Source: Psychrobacillus sp. NEAU-3TGS (GTDB taxonomy: Bacteria; Bacillota; Bacilli; Bacillales_A; Planococcaceae). From it: a stretch of 64,000 nt of DNA. Location of the stretch: contig NZ_JAPNOZ010000012.1 of assembly GCF_029955155.1 (NCBI RefSeq), positions 515,610 through 579,609 of the forward strand, read 5' to 3'. Under the pieces are notes generated by a model. That model saw nothing but the letters and a program-made list of their open reading frames with translations, was not told where the DNA came from and ran no database searches. The translations under genes and the position numbers were made by a program. Each line of letters starts with the position of its first letter. The stretch's first letter is position 1. This document shows, in pieces, positions 49,395 to 57,718 of the stretch.

Positions 49395-49700
49395 TCATAA
49401 AGTGAAACTTCAAACAGTGGGGATTTTTAGACGCACAGGACGTGCTAATGGGGACGTTGCGACATGGACGTCGCGCTTATAGTCCCCTTATCCCCCACTG
49501 ATTGTTAGTTGTGTCCCACACGATGTGGGTCACACAGACGTTGCAAACGCTCTTTTATTTTGCGACGAGCTTTGCGCAGGAGCAACACAATGTTGCGTAC
49601 TTAGTCTGGAATCATTTCATCGGGCGCATGTCAGCAGTTGATCTCCCACTTATCTTTTCGCTTTTCTTAAATCTTGAAGTGGGAGTCTTTACTGTCCGTT
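49395..49700. repeat. Structured element of serial mini-hairpins, copy 2
   Basis: About 300 bp without a gene. AAACAGTGGGGAT (49411-49424) faces ATCCCCCACTGATTG (49489-49503). Inside are GCAC/GTGC (49433-49445), GCGAC/GTCGC (49459-49474) and GGGGAC/GTCCCC. Beyond are CCCACA-CGA-TGTGGG (49515-49529), GCAACA-CAA-TGTTGC (49582-49596) and CTCCCACTT/AAGTGGGAG (49643-49685). The 66-codon frame at 49502 is not a gene. It could be an ncRNA, MITE or IS605-type remnant; undecided. Confidence 0.6.
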
Positions 49701-49718
49701 AATGCGGGGTAAAGTACA

Positions 49719-49748
49719 AAAGGACAGGGAAGCCCCCCCTGTCCTTTC
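49719..49748 (-). terminator. Terminator of ypbE
   Basis: AAAGGACAGGG faces CCCTGTCCTTT around GGGGCTT on the minus strand, then TGTAC. Confidence 0.8.
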
Positions 49749-49851
49749 AAGTCTACACTACCTAAACTTATGAATCGTCTTTTGGAAAATAGAACCTTCT
49801 GTATCTATATATGCAACGAGGATTCTAAGTGACCTTCTTTCGATACATTTA

Positions 49852-50463
49852 TTAAGGCAGGATTAACTTTTGACCTGCTGAAATAGCATTGGATGATAGA
49901 CCATTAGCAGATTTAATTTTTTCAACTGCATTTGGGTCCTTGTAATAATTGACTGCAATACGGTATAGTGTTTCATTTTCTTTAACAATATGTGTTCTAG
50001 ATGGAGTTTCCTTTTTTGGTTGTTCCACTTTCGGCTCTTCTACTTTAGGCTTTTCCACTTTAGATTGCTCTGTCTTTGGTTGTTCTACTTTAGGCTCTTC
50101 CACTTTTGGTTCTTCCTTTACGGGTGCCTCTTCTTCTTTTTTGTTTTCTTCTGAAGCTTCTTTTTCTTCTTCCTCTTCTTTAGGGCTATTCGTAATTGTC
50201 TTCGTTTCCACTTGAATAATGCCCGCTTCCTGTACCTCTTCGGTATCCTTCGGTGTGTAAATAAACTGCACATATAGAAAGATGCAAACCGGTATTAGAA
50301 TAAAAATAAAAAATAAAGTCGGTAATAGGATGTTTTTCGATTTTCTCTTTGCTTTTTTTCCAGAATTTGATCTTCTACGACTTCTTAGCTCTACGTTTTC
50401 GTCCTCTACATGGATGGATTGTCTATGTTCATCTATTTTCTTTTGATAGTCGTCTTGGTTCAT
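49852..50463 (-). CDS. ypbE: LysM protein YpbE
   Basis: 203 residues. Basic N-terminus (RSRRRSNSGKKAKRKSKN), one membrane helix ILLPTLFFIFILIPVCIFLY, a low-complexity linker with repeated EEPKVEQPK and K-E blocks, and a C-terminal LysM domain HIVKENETLYRIAVNYYKD. The LysM binds peptidoglycan. ATG at 50463 with GGAG about 10 nt upstream. Position next to recQ as in B. subtilis. Confidence 0.88.
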   Translation of the reverse strand: MNQDDYQKKIDEHRQSIHVEDENVELRSRRRSNSGKKAKRKSKNILLPTLFFIFILIPVCIFLYVQFIYTPKDTEEVQEAGIIQVETKTITNSPKEEEEEKEASEENKKEEEAPVKEEPKVEEPKVEQPKTEQSKVEKPKVEEPKVEQPKKETPSRTHIVKENETLYRIAVNYYKDPNAVEKIKSANGLSSNAISAGQKLILP

Positions 50464-50543
50464 ATTTTTCAAACTCCATTTCTGCCATTATATCTACTAC
50501 TATTATGCCGAATTTTGTTGAAAAAGTAAACTTCTCGCCTGCA

Positions 50544-51959
50544 TTACGAATGTAACAGTTCATCTAATTTAATCTTCCAATTCATTTCTTCCTTATGTTC
50601 GGGTGGGTGTTTTCTGTCAACTAGAATTTCTTGTAAAGGTATAGTACACTTAGAGCAGCAATACTTTGGCCGCTTCGTCAGCTCTTCATCGAAGTAACGT
50701 AATAGTTGCTCTCGTATGCATGTTTCATTTTGTAGCATCGTATATAAAGCGAGTATTTCAGCCCATTTTTTTTGTTTAATTGTTTGAAATAATTGAATTG
50801 TCTCTTGCTCCTTTAACTCCTCTTTCCAGTAATCCAATATTCTCGTGGTAGTTTCCGGTAGCTGCAATTGTATATTCTCGGATTCATAAGCAAGGCGAAT
50901 ATCCGCTTCTTCTGGGAAATCTTGCATCGCGACATAGAAAGCCTGCTCTACATCCGTAGCTGTAAATAGCAAGGAGGCAATAGACTGCGCTCCGTCCCGT
51001 GCTGCTCTACCCACTTCTTGCATATAGCTTGCTATGGACGTCGGAATATGGTCATGTATGATTTGTCGAATATTATCTTTATGTATCCCCATTCCAAAGG
51101 CATTTGTTGCGCAAATCCAATCTAGCTGTCCTTGTTGAAACTGTTGTTGGACTAAAATACGATCATCCTGCTCCATTTTGGCATGATAGTAAGCGACTCG
51201 AATCCCTCTTTTTTGTAACTCATGTGCGTACATCTCTGTTTTTTTACGGGACTGTGTATACAAAATACCAGGACCTTCGGTGGACGAAACTCTACCGATT
51301 ATCCAGGCAAGCTTTTCTTGCGCATCTTTAACTTCAATCGCTTCATACGCAATGGCGGGTCGATCAAGGGAATGGATATACTCAAACGGCTCTCTCATTA
51401 ATAAGGTCGTTTTAATATCTTCCACTACTTTACTAGTTGCCGTAGCAGTTAAAGCAAGGACGTTTGTTTGCCGGAATTGCTGCAGCCATTTGGCAATTCG
51501 TAAATAGTCCGGCCGAAAATCAAATCCCCATTGAGAAATACAATGGGCTTCATCCGCAACGATATAGGCTATACGGATAGCGGAAAGTGCATGATTAAAA
51601 CGGTCGTTTTGCAGCATTTCCGGGGAAGTAAATATAAATTTGTAAGTAGACAAATTTCGAAAAACCATTTCCTTTTGCTCAAAGGATAAAAAAGAGTTAA
51701 TCGCAACAACTCTTTTTTCACCTAACATTTTCAATTGCTCCACTTGGTCTTGCATTAAAGAAAGTAAGGGAGAAACAATGACGACTGAGCCTTCCATCAA
51801 ATATCCTGGCAATTGATATAATAATGATTTACCCATACCAGTTGGTAATATGGCAACGACGTCTTGTCCTGCAATGACGTTTTCAATTATTTCTTTTTGC
51901 CCTTCCCTAAATGAATCGTAACCAAATTTACGCTTTAATACTTCAGTTAACTTATCCAT
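50544..51959 (-). CDS. recQ: RecQ-type DNA helicase (RecS-like)
   Basis: 471 residues. Walker A LPTGMGKSLLYQLPG (GMGKS 41-45), VADEAHCISQWGFDFRPDYL, ALTATAT, and helicase motifs V-VI (TNAFGMGIHKDNIR, EVGRAARDG). A short cysteine-containing C-terminus (RPKYCCSKCTIPLQ) resembles the RecQ zinc region; there is no HRDC domain. In B. subtilis the gene at this place is recS/ypbC. Overlaps ypbB by 8 nt. Confidence 0.93.
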   Translation of the reverse strand: MDKLTEVLKRKFGYDSFREGQKEIIENVIAGQDVVAILPTGMGKSLLYQLPGYLMEGSVVIVSPLLSLMQDQVEQLKMLGEKRVVAINSFLSFEQKEMVFRNLSTYKFIFTSPEMLQNDRFNHALSAIRIAYIVADEAHCISQWGFDFRPDYLRIAKWLQQFRQTNVLALTATATSKVVEDIKTTLLMREPFEYIHSLDRPAIAYEAIEVKDAQEKLAWIIGRVSSTEGPGILYTQSRKKTEMYAHELQKRGIRVAYYHAKMEQDDRILVQQQFQQGQLDWICATNAFGMGIHKDNIRQIIHDHIPTSIASYMQEVGRAARDGAQSIASLLFTATDVEQAFYVAMQDFPEEADIRLAYESENIQLQLPETTTRILDYWKEELKEQETIQLFQTIKQKKWAEILALYTMLQNETCIREQLLRYFDEELTKRPKYCCSKCTIPLQEILVDRKHPPEHKEEMNWKIKLDELLHS

Positions 51960-52986
51960 TTATTTCTTCTCCTTTAGTTAGCGCTAATCTAATTTGAAAA
52001 TAACTTAAATCAGGAAGTTCCTCGCGAATGATTTTTAACTTTTTTGTTTGTCGTTCCTGTGCAATATGTAATACTTTTTGAACTTGTTCTTTTGAAATAA
52101 AGGCTTGAAGAGGAAAAGTTGGATCTGCTGAAACAATTTCAATCACATGGTCTTCTATCGTATTTTCTTTTAAAAAACGCATCCGTGCTATTTCCTCGAT
52201 CGTGTAGCCTTTCTCAAATAATTTACTCGTTTTGAATGCGGAATCTGTTAAAGGAGTTTGTACGTAAATACCCTTCGTCAATGCGTGTAAATCTGGATAT
52301 TTCTCTTCTGTTATGTCGTTTAAAAGAATATGTAAGCATTCGATGAATAAAAACTTCACATCTAAAACAGTCATGTGATGGTGACTAGCAAGTTGCTCCC
52401 AAGTCAACCCACTATTTTTGTACCCACTTAAACGGTAAACAAACAAATTACGATGGATTTCTAGTAATAGAGGATTTTCAAGCAAATGAAACAACTGCTT
52501 TTTAAAATGAGCACCAAAAGAACTCGATTGAAAATCTCTTTCCTGCAAAAATACTTTAACAAAGTGATGAATCTCATTGCTTTTTTGAACAGGCACAAAC
52601 TTCTTTTCATTTCCTTGAAACTGGGATAGGGTCTGAACGATCAATTCCACTCGTCCCCAAAAAATAAATTCTTTTCCCCGGAGAATCCATCCACTATAAA
52701 AAGGACGTCGTATAGAAACTATTTGATGCAAACCTTTTTCTGTAATAGCTACTCTGGATTCATTCATAACGATGAGGCCTTCTGCATGGAGATTCTTTAT
52801 AGCTTCCTCATATGTTTCTTTTGCTAGTTTTGGATATAAACTAAAGTAAGAATGCAGTTGAAAGTACGTCACATCTTGAATGGTTTGACCTGATTTTTTC
52901 CCTTTTAATAAATAATAAGGTGCAGTAGATGACCTTTCTCCTTGAAATTTGTGTATAATTAATAACAGTAGTTGTTGAAAATACAA
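51952..52986 (-). CDS. ypbB: Helix-turn-helix protein YpbB
   Basis: 344 residues. The C-terminal part has an HTH-like segment (LFEKGYTIEEIARMRFLKEN), used with RecQ in Firmicutes; the N-terminus is rich in aromatic residues (YFQLHSYFSLYPKLAKETYE). TTG start at 52986 with GAGGG 7 nt upstream. Its overlap with recQ suggests a common function in DNA metabolism (inference). Confidence 0.82.
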   Translation of the reverse strand: MYFQQLLLLIIHKFQGERSSTAPYYLLKGKKSGQTIQDVTYFQLHSYFSLYPKLAKETYEEAIKNLHAEGLIVMNESRVAITEKGLHQIVSIRRPFYSGWILRGKEFIFWGRVELIVQTLSQFQGNEKKFVPVQKSNEIHHFVKVFLQERDFQSSSFGAHFKKQLFHLLENPLLLEIHRNLFVYRLSGYKNSGLTWEQLASHHHMTVLDVKFLFIECLHILLNDITEEKYPDLHALTKGIYVQTPLTDSAFKTSKLFEKGYTIEEIARMRFLKENTIEDHVIEIVSADPTFPLQAFISKEQVQKVLHIAQERQTKKLKIIREELPDLSYFQIRLALTKGEEING

Positions 52987-53017
52987 TGGAAATCCCTCAC
53001 ATATGAAAGTATTTTGG

Positions 53018-53046
53018 TTGAAATGTAGCGAAAATATCTTTAGAAT
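53018..53046 (+). promoter_or_regulatory. Promoter of fer
   Basis: TTGAAA (53018-53023), 17-nt spacer, TAGAAT (53041-53046), 51 nt before the fer ATG. Confidence 0.6.
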
Positions 53047-53093
53047 GAATAAGATAGCAGATTCGTGAAAGCAGATATAAAGGAGAGAATTAA

Positions 53094-53345
<252 letters not shown>

Positions 53346-53359
53346 ACTTTGAAACCCGT

Positions 53360-53405
53360 AAAGAATGTGTAAGGTGCTTAAAACCCTTGCATGTTCTTTT
53401 TTTCT
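53360..53405 (+). terminator. Terminator of fer
   Basis: AAGAATGTGTAAGG faces CCCTTGCATGTTCTT, then TTTTTTC. Confidence 0.75.
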
Positions 53406-53518
53406 TTTCTAAATTACTGCTCAAATCATCCTAAAACAAATATAACATATACGAACGTACATTTTCATTATTTGAAAAATGGAGAAGCAGCCTCTACGTA
53501 TAAAACTGTTTATTCTTT

Positions 53519-53559
53519 AAAAAAGGTCGTCTCTCTTAAATAAGAGAAACGACCTTTTA
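53519..53559 (-). terminator. Terminator of ribU
   Basis: AAAAGGTCGTTTCTCTTA faces TAAGAGAGACGACCTTTT on the minus strand, with a T run. Confidence 0.85.
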
Positions 53560-53562
53560 ACG

Positions 53563-54156
53563 TTAATTTATATTGGCTGTGCCAAATGAATGTGTCACTT
53601 TATCTAGTAATGGCTTCATTCGTTTAAATAAAACAATCATGACAATTGCTACTAAAATACCTTTTATAAGATTAAACGGTAAAATACCGAAAATGATAGA
53701 ATTGAATAATGCTGTTCCTGTTTCCATTGGGAAATTTAAGAAATAAGCATACATCGGTAAAAATACATAATAGTTTAATACACTCATACCGATTGCCATG
53801 GAAATCGTCCCACAAGCTAATCCGAACGTAATTCCTTTAGATGATGTAGCTTTGCGATAAATAAGATAAACTGGCGTCAAAAACAAAATGCTTGTTACGA
53901 AGTTTGCCATATGTCCTACTGGAACACCAGTCGGGCTACCTGCAAACAACCAATCTAACACATTCTTCAAAAATGCTACAAGAATACCAGCAAGTGGTCC
54001 CATCGTGATTGCTGCAATTAGTGCAGGAATATCACTAAAATCCACTTTCAAATAAGCTGGTAACGCTGGTAATGGAAATGCAAGAAGCATTAATACAAAA
54101 GAAATACTACTTAACATAGCGATTGCGATCAGCATTCGCGTCTTACCTTTTAACAT
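53563..54156 (-). CDS. ribU: Riboflavin ECF transporter substrate-binding protein
   Basis: 197 residues, about six helices: MLIAIAMLSSISFVLMLLAF, PALIAAITMGPLAGILVAFL, ITFGLACGTISMAIGMSVLN and LFNSIIFGILPFNLIKGILV. The conserved KVDFSDIPALIAAI and N-W-L-F-A-G segments match RibU/YpaA. It binds riboflavin for import with the shared ECF module. Controlled by the FMN riboswitch. The ATG at 54156 follows AGGAGAGAGG; the 17 upstream codons in the open frame are leader. Confidence 0.93.
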   Translation of the reverse strand: MLKGKTRMLIAIAMLSSISFVLMLLAFPLPALPAYLKVDFSDIPALIAAITMGPLAGILVAFLKNVLDWLFAGSPTGVPVGHMANFVTSILFLTPVYLIYRKATSSKGITFGLACGTISMAIGMSVLNYYVFLPMYAYFLNFPMETGTALFNSIIFGILPFNLIKGILVAIVMIVLFKRMKPLLDKVTHSFGTANIN

Positions 54157-54218
54157 AAAATCCTCTCTCCTTTTGCGATTCACTCCACAAGAAGAAAGGT
54201 TCAGCACGTTTTTTTACT

Positions 54219-54257
54219 CAAAAAATCCCTTAAGCTATTGAATTTAGGCTTAAAGGA
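54219..54257 (-). terminator. FMN riboswitch terminator
   Basis: CCTTTAAGC faces GCTTAAGGG around CTAAATTCAATA, then TTTTTT on the minus strand, between the aptamer and ribU. Confidence 0.75.
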
Positions 54258-54311
54258 GTAAAAGGTACACTTAAATAAGCGTATCCGTATAAGAGCATAC
54301 GAAAAACGACT

Positions 54312-54452
54312 GCACCTTCACCTTCTCCCATCCAGACTATACTGTCGGCTTTGGAATTTAACCAAATCAACCTTAACTTAACGGCTCGCGGGCTGAAGAA
54401 ATAAATTTCTAATACCGCCGGTCGGGAATTTCACCCTGCCCCGAAGATGAAT
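54312..54452 (-). promoter_or_regulatory. FMN riboswitch (RFN element)
   Basis: On the minus strand: ATCTTCGGGGCAGGGTGAAA, TTCCCGACCGGCGGTA, GCCCGCGAGCC, GATTTGGTTAAATTCCAAAG, CCGACAGTATAGTCTGGATG and GGAGAAGGTG, which are the conserved RFN segments in the right order. It represses ribU when FMN is plentiful. Confidence 0.95.
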
Positions 54453-54597
54453 CAATATTTTATTATCCTTCAAGCTTTATCTTGAATTAAATACATCTTA
54501 TCAAAGTTTCATATGTAATGCAATACAGTTGCTTAAAAACATTTAATACCTATCATTTTACTGTGTATTGTATAAATAAATAGAATATGAAGGCGTT

Positions 54598-54700
54598 CTA
54601 AGTTGCTATATAAGTGTATCCTTCTCCTTTAAACAACATCCAAGATAAAAGTTCAAGCATCGGCTCATGACCAGATATAGGAAGGGAAGACGAGTGATGG
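54598..54700 (-). pseudogene. Unidentified coding-like fragment
   Basis: On the minus strand SGHEPMLELLSWMLFKGEGY then TYIAT-stop, continuing directly after the stop of the plsY fragment in the same frame. It looks like a C-terminus of a soluble protein; not recognised. Confidence 0.3.
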
Positions 54701-54711
54701 AATGATGTACA

Positions 54712-54840
54712 TTATAGATTTGCACCAAGATTACCACTACCGTAATCACGAATATCTTTCTTATAAAATATTTTACCGATTACTAAACCAATAGAGATTG
54801 AGCCAATTAAATAACTTAGATCAAAAGTTAAAATGTTCAA
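54712..54840 (-). pseudogene. plsY-like fragment (N-terminal 42 residues)
   Basis: TTG start, then [40 protein letters not shown] and a stop. The first helix and the KDIR-YGSGN-GA motif are those of glycerol-3-phosphate acyltransferase PlsY, normally about 190-200 residues; here it stops right after the G-A. A degraded paralogue; the functional plsY is presumably elsewhere. Confidence 0.65.
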
Positions 54841-54912
54841 AGTATTTTCTCTTTTGATAGTTTGTTAATTAAGTATTTCTATTTATTGCACATGTTTTCC
54901 TGCAATCCTTCT

Positions 54913-54941
54913 TTAGGTAAACTGCCCCTTTAGTTTAAGTG
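54913..54941 (+). repeat. CAACTAA/TTAGTT element 1
   Basis: GGTAAACTGCCCCTTTAGTT-TAAGTG, one of about eight similar short elements between 54.9 and 63.9 kb. Variant left arm. Confidence 0.45.
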
Positions 54942-55020
54942 TAACATTTCAAATTGCATATCTGCGATCAACTTAATGTTTTGGACATAAAAATAGACCT
55001 TCGAAATGATGGCCATGTTT

Positions 55021-55045
55021 GCTAAAGTACCCGTTAGTTGAACAA
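55021..55045 (+). repeat. CAACTAA/TTAGTT element 2
   Basis: GCTAAAGTACCCGTTAGTTG-AAC, preceded by an imperfect hairpin (AGACCTTCG/TGATGGCC). Confidence 0.45.
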
Positions 55046-55067
55046 GATAATTTCGATTTATGTAACT

Positions 55068-55541
55068 CTAATCCCAACAGTTAAATATTATCTCACCAAT
55101 CCTTAAAGGCTTCCAATAAGCTATTTGTTCCAATTCATCACTATTCAATTCATTGTCATTTTGTAAAACGGTATTTTTAGAACCTAACCTTAGTATTACA
55201 GGTGCATTCAGTTCCTTAGTCTCCAGAACATTGTAAAAAGAGTTAAAGTGTTTAAATAACTCAGGTTCATTAATAAAAGTAATCTTTCCATATTCCACAT
55301 CTAAAGCAAAAGCCATAAAAGGATAATGTACATTAAGCAATATATGTAAATGTTTATTAAAAACTTTAGCTTCAACATCAAAAAATTTAGTGGCTACCTG
55401 TGATTCTTTAAAATCTAACACTTCTCCGCCATTATTACTAATGAGATTAAAACATATCTGTTTAAATTGTTTTTCATCAATTTTTGGTGGTTTATTATGT
55501 TTTGCATTATAAAAACCAGTTACTCCATTAGGAAGTTTCAT
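55068..55541 (-). CDS. Hypothetical protein
   Basis: 157 residues, soluble: LPNGVTGFYNAKHNKPPKID start, FDVEAKVFNKHLHILLNVHY, FMAFALDVEYGKITFINEPE and a final ILRLGSKNTVLQND - YWKPLRIGEIIFNCWD. The layout (short alpha/beta protein with a terminal W-G-x-I-x-N-x-W) resembles small Bacillus proteins of unknown role, sometimes immunity-like, but I do not recognise a family. The ATG has a GGAGGG-like site (AGGAGGG) upstream. Flanked on both sides by CAACTAA/TTAGTT elements. Confidence 0.55.
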   Translation of the reverse strand: MKLPNGVTGFYNAKHNKPPKIDEKQFKQICFNLISNNGGEVLDFKESQVATKFFDVEAKVFNKHLHILLNVHYPFMAFALDVEYGKITFINEPELFKHFNSFYNVLETKELNAPVILRLGSKNTVLQNDNELNSDELEQIAYWKPLRIGEIIFNCWD

Positions 55542-55583
55542 TAAGTAACCCTCCTTTATTTAAGTTTTCAAATCCTAATCCTT

Positions 55584-55611
55584 CTTCAACTAAACTGCCG
55601 CTTTAGTTCAA
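55584..55611 (+). repeat. CAACTAA/TTAGTT element 3
   Basis: TTCAACTAAACTGCCGCTTT-AGTTCAA. Confidence 0.5.
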
Positions 55612-55648
55612 TAACAACAATAAAAGCTGTCTCCTGACAGCCCTATTT

Positions 55649-55673
55649 TGCTAAAGCACCCGTTAGTTTAAGT
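55649..55673 (+). repeat. CAACTAA/TTAGTT element 4
   Basis: GCTAAAGCACCCGTTAGTTT-AAGT, preceded by the hairpin GCTGTC-TCC-TGACAGC. Nearly the same as element 2. Confidence 0.5.
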
Positions 55674-55681
55674 ACATTAGT

Positions 55682-55965
55682 TCACAAAGACTCTTTATAA
55701 GTAACAAGAAAAGGTGCCAACAAAGAACCAATTATTAAAATATAAATAGCTATGCCAAATGTCACAAGATCATTGTTAAAAGGAGACAGAAAATAACCAA
55801 AGGTGAGCACTGTAAGAATAGTATAAGATACAAAAATTAACCTGCTATTGTTATCTTATGTGTTGTATCGCATTCGTTTCTTTTTATAGGATAATAACTC
55901 CGCCAGAAGGATTCATAGATTTTACTCCAGCTAAAATGTGCATTGCATTTCTCGCATTTTTGCAA
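55682..55965 (-). pseudogene. cxxc_20_cxxc-type membrane protein, frameshifted
   Basis: Starts at TTG (55965) 9 nt after GGAGG: MQKCEKCNAHFSWSKIYESF, then WRSYYPIKRNECDTTHKITI-AG-stop. The next frame continues LIFVSYTILTVLTFGYFLSP and FNNDLVTFGIAIYILIIGS to LVTYKESL-stop. Together (one base missing) about 94 residues with a CxxC head, a second partial cysteine motif (only one C, an R replaces the expected first C) and two helices, like the TIGR04104 family. Function unknown. A one-base deletion plus a lost cysteine argues for real decay. Confidence 0.6.
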
Positions 55966-55967
55966 AG

Positions 55968-56111
55968 CTAATAACCTCCATTATAATTTTCGAATTTTCT
56001 AAGGCGTTGATTTATTAACCTGCTCACTTGAAATTTATGGTAATTAGCTAACCATTTTTCTATTTGTATAATTGATAAATTTGGTGCACCGTAAAATGCA
56101 GTTATTATTAG
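55968..56111 (-). pseudogene. Unidentified coding-like fragment
   Basis: A frame without start codon between stops: LIITAFYGAPNLSIIQIEK, then WLANYHKFQVSRLINQRLRK and FENYNGGY-stop. Looks like a helical C-terminus of a larger protein; its stop lies in front of the cxxc gene's ribosome binding site. Not recognised. Confidence 0.3.
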
Positions 56112-56126
56112 TTAGGGTCTTATACA

Positions 56127-56603
56127 TTATTTTATTGATAGTCTCATGATAATTTCTTCGCCGATACGCCCTATTTGTCTCTCATTTGTATCTTCGAATC
56201 CTACTTTTAAATATAGTTTTTGAGCTGGAATATTATCTATATCTACTACTAATACAATTTCATCACATTCAGGGAATTCTGATTTAACAAATTCAATCAG
56301 TAATGACATCCCTTGTTTAGCGTAGCCTTTTCCTTGCTCTGTATTATTAATTGATAGTGCAGTTAATAACAAAGCGTTCAAATTAGTGGAGTATTTCTTA
56401 ACTCGATCATTTGAATTTAGAAGAAAGAAACCAACAGGAGTTTTATCACTTAAAATAACAATACGATACTGTCCTTCTGTAACTTCCCCAAATTTGTTTG
56501 GTAATGCAGAAAATTGTTTTTGTTCTTCTGTAAGTACAAAAGAGTTCAATACTCTCATATGCTCACTTGAAAAATGCTTCAGTTCAACACCGCTATTTTC
56601 CAT
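56127..56603 (-). CDS. GNAT-family N-acetyltransferase
   Basis: 158 residues. LKHFSSEHMRVLNSFVLTEE start; the acetyl-CoA-binding motif A is GKGYAKQGMSLLIEFVK (Q/R-x-x-G-x-G/A pattern), with VLVVDIDNIPAQKLYLKVGF as motif B. Substrate unknown. The ATG at 56603 is 9 nt after GGAG; an ATG five codons earlier is part of that site. Surrounded by short repeats in the accessory block. Confidence 0.82.
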   Translation of the reverse strand: MENSGVELKHFSSEHMRVLNSFVLTEEQKQFSALPNKFGEVTEGQYRIVILSDKTPVGFFLLNSNDRVKKYSTNLNALLLTALSINNTEQGKGYAKQGMSLLIEFVKSEFPECDEIVLVVDIDNIPAQKLYLKVGFEDTNERQIGRIGEEIIMRLSIK

Positions 56604-56689
56604 AATATAATTCTCCATTCATTTTTACTATATCCTACCACTCTTAATGTAGTGATTACATCACTAAAAATAATTTAATTAACTATCTT

Positions 56690-56724
56690 TGTTCAACTAA
56701 CCTGCCCCGTTAGTTTAAGTGAAA
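56690..56724 (+). repeat. CAACTAA/TTAGTT element 5
   Basis: GTTCAACTAACCTGCCCCGT-TAGTTTAAGTG, the fullest copy. Confidence 0.55.
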
Positions 56725-56900
56725 CCTTTCATAAACTTCCTCAATTCAATAAAAATGAGCACTTGTATTGCCCTGATTGAAAATTAGTAACTGGAACTGT
56801 TTCAGAAGATAGTACTGTTTGAAGAAATATATATTGAGAGTTTATCTTTTATCATAATCTTATTTGTCGGTTCTAAATTAATTCCCAACATCTCTTCTCA

Positions 56901-57575
56901 TTACAATGCAAATATTTTTTCGAGCTTCTTTAGTGATTCATTACTACATACATTAGAAAAAAAGGATAAAAGATATTTTCTTGATTCCGCTTTGTCTATA
57001 TTTATTGTTTCTATTTTATTTCTTTTAGCCCAAGAATCATATGTTTCAAAAGCTGTACTGCTCCACCCATTCTTTTCCCCGACTTCATTTCTTTTCTCCT
57101 CTATGCCTGAAATGACAATATCCATTGATCCTTGCAATTCTAATAACGCGTTTTCAAATAGCTTCTTTTTATCGCGTTCCTTTAGACCTGCTTTTATTCT
57201 TAAAGCCCTTGTATCTATCCCTTCCAACTGGGTAATGATTTTGTAAATTTCAAACGCTTCTTTTGATACATTCCCTTTAAAGTAGCGCTCCTCAACAGAC
57301 TCATCATACCCTATGACCTTTTTCACATATGGAAGAAGCCGGATTGAAACTAAAATCGATTTTTTCTTTATGAATTTGCCGTATCCTGCAACTCCATCAG
57401 CTGAGAATTTTGTTCTCCAAATCCAAGGATCGAACTCTGTATCAGAATGCCAGTACTCTGGCTGAGTAATGGTATTTAATGAAGGGAAATCCGGTATTAA
57501 AGGGGCAAGGGGGAGTAATCCGATTTCTTCTATTACCTTTACCGCATCTTCATAGGTTTTTACTTTATATTCCAC
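56901..57575 (-). CDS. AlkZ-related protein
   Basis: 224 residues from a GTG (57575) 8 nt after AAAGGAG. Landmarks: TYEDAVKVIEEIGLLPLAPL, IPDFPSLNTITQPEYWHSDT, PWIWRTKFSADGVAGYGKFI and LLELQGSMDIVISG. Bacillus proteins of this sort are called AlkZ-related, after the DNA glycosylase that unhooks alkylated bases; whether this short form is an enzyme is not known. A start nine codons earlier is less well placed. Confidence 0.6.
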   Translation of the reverse strand: MEYKVKTYEDAVKVIEEIGLLPLAPLIPDFPSLNTITQPEYWHSDTEFDPWIWRTKFSADGVAGYGKFIKKKSILVSIRLLPYVKKVIGYDESVEERYFKGNVSKEAFEIYKIITQLEGIDTRALRIKAGLKERDKKKLFENALLELQGSMDIVISGIEEKRNEVGEKNGWSSTAFETYDSWAKRNKIETINIDKAESRKYLLSFFSNVCSNESLKKLEKIFAL

Positions 57576-57656
57576 TTTTTTATCTCCTTTTTGAATAGAC
57601 ATATATCAAAGGCTTTGTTAAGTAGTATGGTTGTTTGGTTGTTTTAAGACATAAAA

Positions 57657-57690
57657 TATGGGGACGTCCGAATCGAAAGTCCCCGTTTTC
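57657..57690 (-). terminator. Hairpin downstream of the DinB gene
   Basis: GGGGAC and GTCCCC around GTCCGAATCGAAA; weak T run on the minus strand. Confidence 0.5.
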
Positions 57691-57718
57691 GAGCTTTTTA
57701 ATAGCTACGTTTCCCTGC

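Larger units (their letters stand above)
54453..55067. other. Gene-free region with gene remnants
   Basis: Contains an N-terminal plsY fragment (54712-54840), another coding-like fragment (54598-54700) and two CAACTAA/TTAGTT elements (54913, 55021). Nothing intact. Confidence 0.6.

Noticed and set aside
49502-49702. 66-residue plus-strand frame
   Set aside because: It lies in the mini-hairpin element, with a poor start context.
51104-51331. Plus-strand frame within recQ
   Set aside because: Antisense shadow of a conserved helicase.
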